A stretch of 64,000 nt of DNA. It comes from Rhizophlyctis rosea. Its lineage: Eukaryota > Chytridiomycota > Chytridiomycetes > Rhizophlyctidales > Rhizophlyctidaceae. Numbering within the stretch: position 1 is the first letter of the stretch; the number at the start of each line of letters is the position of its first letter. Under the pieces are notes generated by a model. It worked only from the letters and a program-made list of their open reading frames with translations, made no database searches and was not told where the DNA came from. This document shows positions 54,943 through 64,000 of this stretch, in pieces. Both the position numbers and the translations under genes were made by a program. The stretch covers positions 1-64,000 of the forward strand of contig JADGJC010000099.1 of NCBI GenBank assembly GCA_027596075.1, given 5' to 3'.

Positions 54943-57900
54943 TCACAAACCCCTCCCACCCGCCGGCATTTCCCCATCCCCACCTCCCTCCCCCGCCGCT
55001 CCCTCCCCACCTCCACCCTCCCCATCTGCAACAACATCCTTATCAACCTTCCGCCTCTTCGTCTTAACCTGCTGCATCTCCGGCACCCCCCTCGGCAGCC
55101 CCAACTTTATCTTCTTCTCCCCATCCGCCGTCAACGCATCCTCATCCCCGGCATCATCCGACCCCGTCTGGAACGTAGCCTGAGATGAAGGTTGTGTGTG
55201 CGAAGGAGGTGTGGGAGTTTGCGTTTGTTGCGCCGGCGTTTTCGTCCGTTGGGCAAGTCGACAGGCTTGATTTTCCATCGCCTTCGCGGACAGTTTTGGT
55301 TTGAATTTCGGAATGGCGGGGGGTTTACGGAGGCGGTCGTCCAGGTTGGGGATGTCGTTGGTGTGCGGGGTGGGATGTGTTGGTTGGAATGTGGAGGGTC
55401 CTGCTGTCCCGTACGGTGTTGTGGTCGGACCGCGTCCATTCTGATCGCTCATGCCCATACCAAGACCTCCCCCTCCAAACACTCCATCCATCCCACCACC
55501 ACCATGACTACTACCCCCTGCACTCCCCGGCACAACCCCACCCGCACCCGACACGTCCGACCGCTGCAATTCATCAAAATCTACCTGACTCGCCATTCCA
55601 ATCTGACTGGACCCTAATCCTCGCATAGTGCCATCTAGGAATGTCCGCTGTGAAGATTGTTCACCATAATCTTGACTGTTCAACTCCATCCGACTGACGC
55701 CCTGAGCTTGCGGGAAGTTCTCTTTCGTAAAGAACGGCGATGGAGCCCTGTTCGTATCAGATTGAGTGGACTCTAGTGGATGGAATCGAGACGACAAGGT
55801 TGGCGCGGGGCGGATGATGGGTGGTGTTGATGATCCAGGACGACCGAGCTGCCCATGACCGAAAGGACCCGGCGAAGAGAACGATATAGGCGTACCATCA
55901 GACGGCCGCCGGGAGTGATTTTGTACAAGGGGTTTGGGCTTGATTCGTTTATCCCAGTAGCCGCTTATCGTCAGTCCTTCATTCTCAGTTGGTCTTCTGA
56001 TACGCTTACGAGCAATCGACCCTACGGATGAGTCAGACATTCCGTCGGTATCAGGGCCCATACTGTCCGAGCGAGTCGCTGAAGGTGCAAGAGAACCCTC
56101 GCGGAAGAAGCGGAAACGCGGCGTTTCGTCCAAATCCGAATTCGATTGGTACGGTGTTTCGTGTTCGTCATCAGGATATCCACCTTCCCAACCGCCATCA
56201 ACATTCCTTCCATTCACACTCTTCGCCCGACTTCCACTTCTCCCACCCAAACTCTCACTCCGCCTCCCCAATCCCCACCGACCTTCAACATCCTCACCAA
56301 CACCATACCCCCCACCGCTACCCGACAAGTCTCCTATCATCTCAACGCACTTGGATACGATGGACTGCAAATTTGCCTGAGAAAAGAGCGTCTTGCTGGC
56401 ATCCGCATTTGCGCGTTGTAGCCAATAGCTAAAATGTCCCAGGAGTCTCGTCAGCGACGCGGATCGTTCCTCACTGAAAGGGAAAGAAACGAGGAAATGC
56501 TTGTGAGGATGAAGAAGAGATAAACAGGCCGCGATTCGAAGAGGATTTGGAAAGGGGGGGGGTTACTCACTTAGTCATGTACTCCAAAACCGGCTGCAGA
56601 GTCTGCACGAAGATACGTGGCGCAGCGGCATCCTGTTCGTACCCTCGCAAAGCATTCAAAACACGATCAACAACGTCGACCACGCGTCCTCGGAGCTCCG
56701 GCAAAACCGTAGAAAGAACATCGACCGCACGGTGGAACCGCTCGTCTCCATGATATGCCTAAACACATACGGTAAAAAACAAAACGTCCAGGATAAGAAA
56801 GCGATGCCACAACGTCACCAAACTCATGACGAAACCTCCAAAAACTCTATACGCACCGTAGTCAAATTCAAAAACGCATCAACACACTCCTCCCTACTCA
56901 AAACCCCAAACGACTTAACACTATACAGCCTCGACAACGCATCAACAACCCTCTGATCATCCCTCTTCCTCGCCTTCGTAACCGCATTTTCAAACGCCTC
57001 GCACGTAGCCGACGAAACAAGCGCGAGGATGATGTCAACATGCCAACACTCCACCGCCCAAGCAAACGTCTCGGCTGGACCGTACATCCCACATCTCCAT
57101 CTCGCCTCAGATCTAACCACGTCGCTTGACTGTATCACCTTTTGCATCACACTACTTGTGCAACGCAGGGCCCGACAGCATTGCGGGTGAGAGAGTCGAG
57201 AAATGAGCCGAAAGACATCTGGTGGGAGTACGGAATCGGGAACGATGATGATTGGCTGTTGTTGGACGGCGTAGGGAATGTCCATGTCGTTGTTCTTCGC
57301 GCCGCCGGTGACGTCCCATCCGAATAACTCCTCACACTCCACCCCTAACTCAAGATACGCAGCAACCTCCCGCGCATTATCTACAGATACCCAGGTCTCT
57401 GCTAGTGGTCCCGCAGCGACCCTAGGATTATCCGTGCGACATATCCGGTCGACCGTCCCACCGACTTGGAGACTCTCTCGACCACTCGCTTTCACGATTT
57501 GCGAAACATTGACCAGGCTATCGGAGAGGCGTTTCATGATCAGAGTGTTTCGGACACTCTTTTGGACCACGGATATACCGCCATAGGTTGCACGTCGTAC
57601 CGACACGTTCGCGTCACCCTCCCCGCTCCAATTCTTCCACACACCCTTCCTAACACTCTTCGCCTTCTCCTCAGCATCTCTCAAAGCTTTCGCGTTCGTG
57701 CTCTGGTTCGCCGAGGCTTCGTCGATAGTTGCTACAATCTCAATCAGATATCGAGCCCTCAAGAACCATCAACAGTTCGGAAACAACTTACCAAAACCCT
57801 CAAGTAACAACAAAATCGCAACATTCACCCACCCGCACGCAACAGACTTGATGAACAGCGAACCAAAAAATTCACCATTCCCATCTACACCCTCAACCGA

Positions 57901-59676
57901 AAACTCCACATCCCGTTGCATGCACGTCTTAGCAACAAACATAAACGCCTCGGGCCCAAATGGTTCACTCTTTTCTCCGGACCGTCCAACCCACGGCGTC
58001 TGCACCCCACTCAGATTGAGCGTAATGAAACACTTCTCTGATGGAACGTAGACACGGAACCGGGACGCGCTAGCAATAGCCTCAACAACCCCCTGCAACT
58101 TCCCGGCGGCTTGTAGCTGCGGCAAGAACTTCATGGCTCGCTCAGCATTGAATGACGCGTCGCTGATCCTACGTACGGGTGCGTCATCTTGAGAGTGTAT
58201 GTTGATTTGCGCTGCTTTAGCGGTGTTGAACGCGATCAGAAGCTGGTCGTAGTAGGGCGAACGGCTGTCGTCGTCGTCTTCGTATGGAACAAGATCCGCC
58301 AATCCTTCAGATAGGATGAGCTCCGAGATGTTCTTGTCCCCATCCTTGACCGTGACACATTCCCGTTGCTCCCTCTTACTTCCTACCAGCATCACATAAT
58401 CAATCGAAACCCGAACCCTCTTTCCGATGAGGCGACTCCTGAGGAACTCCTTGGCATCCATGTCGTATCCAAACTCCTTTACGGACACTTTCTCGGCACC
58501 CTTCTCGGCAGGCTTCGGTGCGGGACCCTTAGGAGCACGGATGGATGACAAACGTACTCGCTTCTCCTTCCCGGTGCTCAGGACATGTACCGTCATAGTG
58601 TCACCCGATGAAACTCTGACAACAACCGCCTCAACTTCGGGTTCGGCGCCTCGAAATGACGCAAGCTCCAACCGGTTCGGGGTTACGTTTACGTCCAAAA
58701 GAGAGAGCGGTACGACGGTCTCGAAATGGCCGAAAGGAGTGAGCTTCGTCAGCTTAGGGTTTTCAGGTTGCTTAGTCTCAATGGTAGACCACCATGTACC
58801 ATTAGCGGATTGACTTAGGTGCGGGTTATGTCTTTGCAGGATGAAGTTAGTTTGGTAGCGTCGAAACATTTTGCAAGCAACCAATCAGCGTACCGTTGCT
58901 CGGCGAATTTGAAGAGCTTGGCGACCGCTTTGCCGGGTGAGCCCAAGCGAAACAAGTTCGAGCCGTCGCTGGTTTCGGTTGCCAGATTGATGCGAGGGAG
59001 GAGTATAATCAACATCTCATCCCCTTTTTCTGAGATCCCCACTACCTGTCGATCATCATCAGGGCGACATGTCTTTTCTTATTTGGAGAATGGCAATGCA
59101 TACCTGAGCAAGATCGCCTTGGTAATCGCCGTCATTGATTCTAACCCATTGACGCAACTGAATATCATATTCTCGCGTTGTTGGTGTGAGACACCCCTCC
59201 ATTGCTGCGTATGGGATCGAGACGAGATCTTTCTCATACAAATTCGGTGTGCCACGTATCGCGTACTCCACTTCCGACTTTTCCATCGCTTCGAAATACA
59301 CGCAGCCCTTTTCATCATCACGATAAAATGCAGAAAACATCCCCACAGCCTCGCTAGTATTCCGGTTTTCCGCATATTTCTTCAGTGAGGAATGCACAAC
59401 TTCGCGTTCCTTCCCAACCTACAGCCATGGTAGCCCATCAGTATGCGAATATCATCCATCAAAGCAACACTCTGCATATACCTTGCACCGGCACCGCCAA
59501 AAGCGCGTTTGCGAACTGTCGTTGACCGCTGGAAGGAGTTTAGACCGAGGCATCCCATGATATGCGCTGACATGTCTAAACGGTTCCATTGGAGAAATCT
59601 GGTAGAGCACGCGACGTGAAAAGTGGTCAAACGTTAGATTGCAGTTGTGGCACATCAAGCTTGTGAAGCAGCGCAT
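54943..59676 (-). CDS. Chimeric NGN-KOW / SNase / APSES / F-box-like protein
   Basis: From ATG 59676. (1) A short Cys head (LMCHNCNLTFDHF), then an Spt5-like NGN domain across an intron: FWRCRCK-VGKEREVVHSSLK ... GCVYFEAMEKSEVEYAIRGT ... DLVSIPYAAMEGCL. (2) KOW: WVRINDGDYQGDLAQ-VVG. (3) Two staphylococcal-nuclease domains like the last SN pair of Tudor-SN/SND1: EAVVVRVSSGDTMTVHV, KRVRLSSIRAPKGP, AKEFLRSRLIGKRVRVSID; then FRVYVPSEKCFITLNLSGVQ, EPFGPEAFMFVAKTCMQRDV, DAEEKAKSVRKGVW. No Tudor domain follows. (4) APSES/KilA-N DNA-binding domain: ATYGGISVVQKS, IMKRLSDSLVNVSQIVKASG, ETWVSVDNAREVAAYL. (5) F-box-like LPPDVFRLISRLSHPQCC with following helices. (6) After introns, FHRAVDVLSTVLPEL and a disordered tail to 54943, with the segment shared with 33.5-36.2 kb. 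Parts 3-end to 5 share one continuous frame (57762-56824). The KOW-to-SNase join near 58850 is unclear. It may instead be two genes, with a second start near 57283 (MDIPYAVQQQ). Confidence 0.55.
55556..55786. repeat. Copy B of the dispersed coding duplication (partner 35836-36055)
   Basis: Encodes the tail segment of the chimeric gene containing QAQGVSRMELNSQDYGEQS and RGLGSSQIGMASQVDFDE; base-level similarity to copy A is high through the third codon positions in several runs. Confidence 0.85.
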
Positions 59677-61420
59677 TTTGGAAGTAACTTCAAAATTTAG
59701 GATGCGTTGATCATCGACTAGTCAAGCACCACAATGTACATAGCGCACTCAAGTTGTCAACAGCCCGCTTGTGGAGCAGTGACGTTACCTTCTATCGAGA
59801 GTCTTCCGCACAATTTAGTGATGCAGCGAAGTCGGTTGCGTCCCCGTATTTATCTTATGCCAGGTTCCAACGATCTCAGATTTAGTTTCCCGTATGCATT
59901 ATGATATCGGGAGAGCGTTGCCGCCAGCGGCTGCTGGGCTTCTCCGAGTATTGAGTTGACAGCCAGACGATCACTGACGAGGCTCTTTGCGACCAGCGAG
60001 CGACAGCGAGTGAAGAGGGGAATGCAGGGAAGAAAGGTGTTGCTGTTGGGTGAATATTCCCACGCTCACGCTGGCATGCCTGTGGTGCACTCCATGCTCC
60101 CGCCCACCAGCCAGCCCTGAGCCAGCCCATCTGCCGACACCGGTGACCACTCGACTTCGACATGTCTGCACGGTCGGACCACACTGCGCCTGAGTGGCCG
60201 GTGTGGCACGTGATTGAATATGTTTCCAATTGGGGTGTGTTTGCTTTTGAGTGACTCGGATCACAGATGGACCCTGATCACCAGTGCACCCACATCACAG
60301 CTGGCGGCTGACCCGTGTATCACGTGTCTTTTTTGTGTGACTCACTGACTCCGCTGGCTGATCGTCGTGATTGACCTCCCATCCCTATAAAAGACCCATC
60401 ACCCCTCACCACTCACTCACTCGCCGCCGCCTTGCCCGCTCCCACCCACAACCTTCACCCTTCTCGATCTTTCACGTCTACCACACACCACGGACATCCT
60501 TTCTTCTATCGACTACCGAACGACTTCCACCCCTCGCACTACCATCTACCACCAAAACCGACTTGCACCAACGCTTTCAACTACATATTCCGGCGAGGTG
60601 ACAAAGGTCATCGGCAGCAAATTTGACTTTGGAGGGTGTAGAGGGTATTCAGGTAGAGCAGGACTTCAGTGTGCCTATGCTGTATCGCGGGCGATGTTAC
60701 TTGGGCTGGGCACTGTCGGCGAAACTTTTCAAAACCATGTCGCATAAATGTCCCCCCCATATAAGTCTGATCCCCTTCGGGGTGTATCGTTCTTCCTTTG
60801 ACATGTACATGCACATGAGGTTTTGGGGTCCGCTGGCTTTTCCCTACCACAGACGACATGCAGGGCCCGGGTGGGTTGCTGTCCGACCGGTGTCAGGTTT
60901 AGACGTCCATCTTTTTGGTGGAGCGTCTGCGACAGCACAAGGCACCAGCACTTTCTGCTCTAATGACTTTATGCATTGGTTGTTGAACACTTTAATCCAT
61001 CAGTTTTTTATCCACAGCTTGCTACATACTTTACGCACTCTACTATTCGCAAAACACTCCGCTACCGCTCTCACACTCAAGACGCCATACGTACACACAC
61101 GACTCTTCGACCCCACGGTCCGCGGGGGCAGTCTGGGGAAGGCTGTAATGTCGCCATGACTTCGCAGTCATGAGGGTGGCAAGCCCCTGCAAAGACAGAG
61201 CCAACCTTTTCCCCCATCAACACCAATATCAGCGTTGCCAATATAGTTACTGTTTTTTTGTATATGTTATATTTTGATAATACACTGTCAGTATTATACT
61301 CTTTACATATTGTTCTTGTGTGTGCTCTTGTGTGTTGTAATTCGGCTGTCTTACATATGACATCCACAGTACAGGATAATCATACATTCACATATCACCT
61401 CCTCACCCACAACCTCCCGC
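59677..61420. other. Intergenic with a strong TATA-containing promoter at ~60385
   Basis: Upstream of the chimeric gene (minus). On the plus strand a TATA box, CTATAAAAGACCC, at about 60384-60396 is followed by a CT-rich leader (60405-60600) and GT..AG signals, as in highly expressed fungal genes. I find no matching long coding frame downstream, so it may drive a transcript with small exons or a non-coding RNA. Frames here (60371-60601, 60623-61159) lack domains. Confidence 0.35.
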
Positions 61421-62277
61421 ATGTCAGCTCCACTTGCCTGTTTTCCGTCTTCCACCCATCACCCTCATCCCCATACAAACGGTCCCCTTATCCCGCAACA
61501 CAACTCTTTCCAAGTATGCACGTATAGACGACACAGCGTCCGATTCGACAACCTCTCACACGCCATGTGAGTCTCGTCTTTCGAGGTTTCCGATGCTTCC
61601 TCCTTCGCATCTAATGACACCTGACATAGTTTCTCACGCAGCGTGCATCAATTTCAGCCGTTGTCGGGATATCGACTGAATAGTATGTGGTCTCAGAGCG
61701 TCGTCCAGCTTGAGCAGGTAAAGCTCGTCCCTGCATCAATCCCATCCTTTCGAGAGCCTTCGGTAACATTCAGCCTGACTTATCAGCACTCACACACTCC
61801 CCCCGTCGTTTTACCATAATGAGATTACGCAATATATTGTATCCTGCACCGTTGTTTCGACGACGAGAAGCTTTAGTTATACTCAAAGTCCAACTGCACC
61901 CGGGCACCATGACATGTGAGTTTGGCCATAGCGGTGACTGCGAATGGGTCGGTGGGGAGAGGCGAGGGCGAATGCGCGCGAGGGGAGAGCTTGAACCTCC
62001 CGCGTTGGTTCCGTCACCTACACCGTCACCGAGTCTCGTCGTCCAAGCAATCATGCATGGCGAATCTAACTCCGCAGCATGTCCTTCTTCACAGATTGTT
62101 CTTCCCGTACTAGTTGGTACAGCGTATCGTCATGACCATGTATCTTTGACCGTGATGGACGCCGATACCTGCTTCGCCGAAGACTACTCCTCCCGCTGCT
62201 TCCACTATCTCCTAGCAGCATGGTCTTCGCACCGTAATGCTTGTGATATCCGCTCCCAGCACTGTCTTCGTTGGTGA
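61421..62277 (+). CDS. Possible multi-exon unknown protein
   Basis: A tentative chain: ATG 61421 (MSAPLACFPSSTHHPHPHTN), continuing to NLSHA, donor CGCCAT|GTGAGT; acceptor CACGCAG to VHQFQPLSGYRLNSMWSQSV and QLEQ, donor |GTAAAG; acceptor CATTCAG to PDLSALTHSPRRFTIMRLRN, running open to 62277 through CEFGHSGDCEWVGGERRG and MDADTCFAEDYSSRCFHYLL. Phases agree at each join and the last frame is 459 nt without a stop, but nothing is recognisable. Splicing at 62277 (CGTTG|GTGAGT) into frames further right is possible. Confidence 0.28.
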
Positions 62278-64000
62278 GTGAAAGTTCATACCTTGAGCTT
62301 TCACATAGATTCCCAACACTCAGTCTTCAAAACTTTTGGCAGTTCCGATGTTACGTAGCCAGTGTCAATACTTCCAGTAGTTCCGATGTTACCTAACGTT
62401 CTCCTCCGTCCTCTCTCCGCAACCGACCGGATGCATGGACGCGGTTCACCGAGTATCAGTCACATGCGCGCACTGCATACGGCACACACAGGCATATGCT
62501 GGATATTCATCTCCCCTATGGCGCAGCGTCGACATCGCATATACCGATTAACGAAGATTACTTTGAACCCTGGACATGTTCTGCACTTTCGCGGCATTGC
62601 ACATGTACCAGCGGAAGTATTCGTTTCTTTCTCTCGTATGAGCGAGGCCGGAGATGTGGCTCGTCGAGCTCGGCATGCGCGGAGGAGTGCGTGAGGATGT
62701 GGGAGGCAACCTGCCAGGCGCAAGGTCATCGGTGTGTGACAGGAATCACACCGGATGCTGCTGGAGGACGTTCCTGGTTCGGCGGATGCAACTTCGGCTG
62801 TAAGCGTTTCCCGTGGTTGCGGGACCCACCTGACAATCATCTAGCCGCTTTCTTCATCCTCGGCCTCCGCTTGTCCGCATCAGAGTCTTTTGCTTGCCAA
62901 GCTACGCCCAACTCTGCTGAGGTTCCGACTTCGCCGGATCAGTATGGAATCGTGAGATCCACAGCCGACGGATTTCCATGGACGAGTCGTGAAAGCTCGA
63001 TATAAGCTCGCAAAGCCGAGGCTGACGCTGACGCTATATTCCGAAGTGGGCAGGTGCTACGGGTGCTCTACAAGCTTCGGGAGGACTTTGTGAAATGTGC
63101 TGGTTGATAATGTACGGATGCTGGAGGCTACGTGGCAAACCGATTGTGAGGGTGCTGATGTTGGACAATTTTGTATTGTAATGTCGTTTGAGTTTTTGAA
63201 ATAGAGCTGCATGATGGTTTCCGTTCTTGAAAGCAAATGAGGTTTTTGGGGCTCTTACTGTGCATTGTGATTCCACTTTGTTGGACGATCTTGATAATCA
63301 GCGGCCCTTACTCACGAAGGGCGCTGTCGTGGAGGCCCACCTTGCAGCTGCACATGGAGATGAAGAGCATGAACGCATCTCAAAAAGTTCTGATATTGGG
63401 ACACTGCTGGGCAACAAGGTGAAATGCGACCTTCCCAAGATTGATGTCGTTATGCAAAGGTGCAAAACTGCCATTCACAGGTGCCACTACCTGGATTGGG
63501 TTGGACGCAACACAATACTTGCCGATGGGGAAGTCCCCAAATTTCCCACATGGCAGACGGGGAAGTCCTCTACGTCACAAAAACGATCGATGTGGAAGGC
63601 CTCAACAGTCACGATCTGATATGCGGGGAAGTCCCCGAAGCTGGCCAAGTTGGCCACATCCGCTGGGGAAGTCCCGAAGTCATTACATAACCGCAAGTGG
63701 GGGGAAGTCCCCCAAGATCACAGTAACAGCCAGCAGCAGATGGCAAAGTCTCCAGGCATGACGTCGATAACATGGAAGAGGTACCGTCTGGTGGGTGTCT
63801 TTTGAAGATAACAAGTTGCCAATGTGCATAAAGGAGAGGTATCGTCCAACTTTGCTGTCTCCACTTCGGATATCATGTTCTTTGATGCTAACAGAAACGC
63901 AATCGTCCACGGTATTGTGTTTCTTGAAAAGCCTCCCATACGCTTCACCATAGATCTCGAAGGTCTTTATCAACTTTTATCCGTCACACCAAAAGCGTGA
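62278..64000. other. 3' end of the window, open frames but no assigned gene
   Basis: Two overlapping plus frames, 62362-62694 (Arg/His-rich) and 62496-63005 (Cys-rich, CAEECVRMWEATCQAQG), could be exons of the gene to the left; I cannot choose between them. A duplicated AGTTCCGATGTTAC word occurs at 62341 and 62379. 63527-63713 contains five GGGGAAGTCC palindromes. Confidence 0.3.
63527..63713. repeat. Five spaced GGGGAAGTCCCC palindromes
   Basis: Copies at 63527-63538, 63559-63568 (lacks the last CC), 63625-63636, 63665-63675 and 63699-63713 (six G, five C). Each can form a GGGG/CCCC hairpin with an AAGT loop. Spacing is 32, 66, 40 and ~35 bp. Confidence 0.9.

Noticed and set aside
54498..55046. 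182-codon minus-strand frame, Cys/Phe-rich
   Set aside because: Lies in an A-rich 3' region and overlaps the chimeric gene out of frame; composition reflects base bias.

Overview
This window is nuclear DNA of an intron-rich fungus. Nearly every gene is cut by short introns of about 50-180 bp with GT..AG ends. Several features point to an early-diverging, chytrid-like lineage: a MASE1 hybrid histidine kinase, a secreted protein with a fungal CBM1 cellulose-binding module, and FRA10AC1 and CCDC47 homologues beside ordinary fungal genes (MPC1, ATP synthase d, COQ8, epsin). The lineage is inferred; no rRNA or other marker settles it. Exon joins were read by eye from splice signals, frame and family conservation.

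Layout. 0-5 kb: the edge of an unknown gene and a membrane-bound hybrid histidine kinase (minus). 5.4-8.8 kb: a weak minus-strand gene head-to-head with a probable mitochondrial P-loop NTPase. 9-13 kb: a CBM1 secreted protein and COQ8 (both minus). 13.8 kb: tRNA-Arg(CCT). 14.3-15.6 kb: a protein with two Cx2Hx4-5Cx2C motifs and apparent frame breaks. 16.6-20 kb: MPC1, containing a 4-nt microexon, and ATP synthase subunit d. 20.7-23.7 kb: a bZIP factor, an F-box-like protein and a small Cys-rich secreted protein. 25.5-33 kb: CCDC47 and a 1709-residue disordered protein. 33.5-36.2 kb: a coiled-coil protein of unknown function. 37-43.2 kb: a small unknown gene, epsin and a CK1-like kinase. 43.5-48.8 kb: glucose-6-phosphate 1-epimerase and two tandem F-box paralogues. 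49-54.2 kb: RIO1, a Mediator Med11-like protein and FRA10AC1. 54.9-59.7 kb: a chimeric gene. 60-64 kb: mostly unassigned.

The most unusual locus is 54.9-59.7 kb. One minus-strand series of exons reads Spt5-like NGN and KOW, two Tudor-SN-type staphylococcal-nuclease domains, an APSES (Mbp1/Swi4-type) DNA-binding domain, an F-box-like stretch and a long disordered tail. The nuclease-to-APSES-to-F-box part lies in a single uninterrupted reading frame. About 70 residues of the tail are duplicated, with clear DNA-level similarity, in the coiled-coil gene 20 kb away.

Most genes look like independent housekeeping units: respiration and mitochondria (COQ8, ATP7, MPC1), endocytosis (epsin), ribosome biogenesis (RIO1) and transcription (Med11, bZIP). 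Two close divergent pairs may share promoters: RIO1/Med11 and epsin/CK1-like kinase. No operons, CRISPR arrays or complete transposons were seen.
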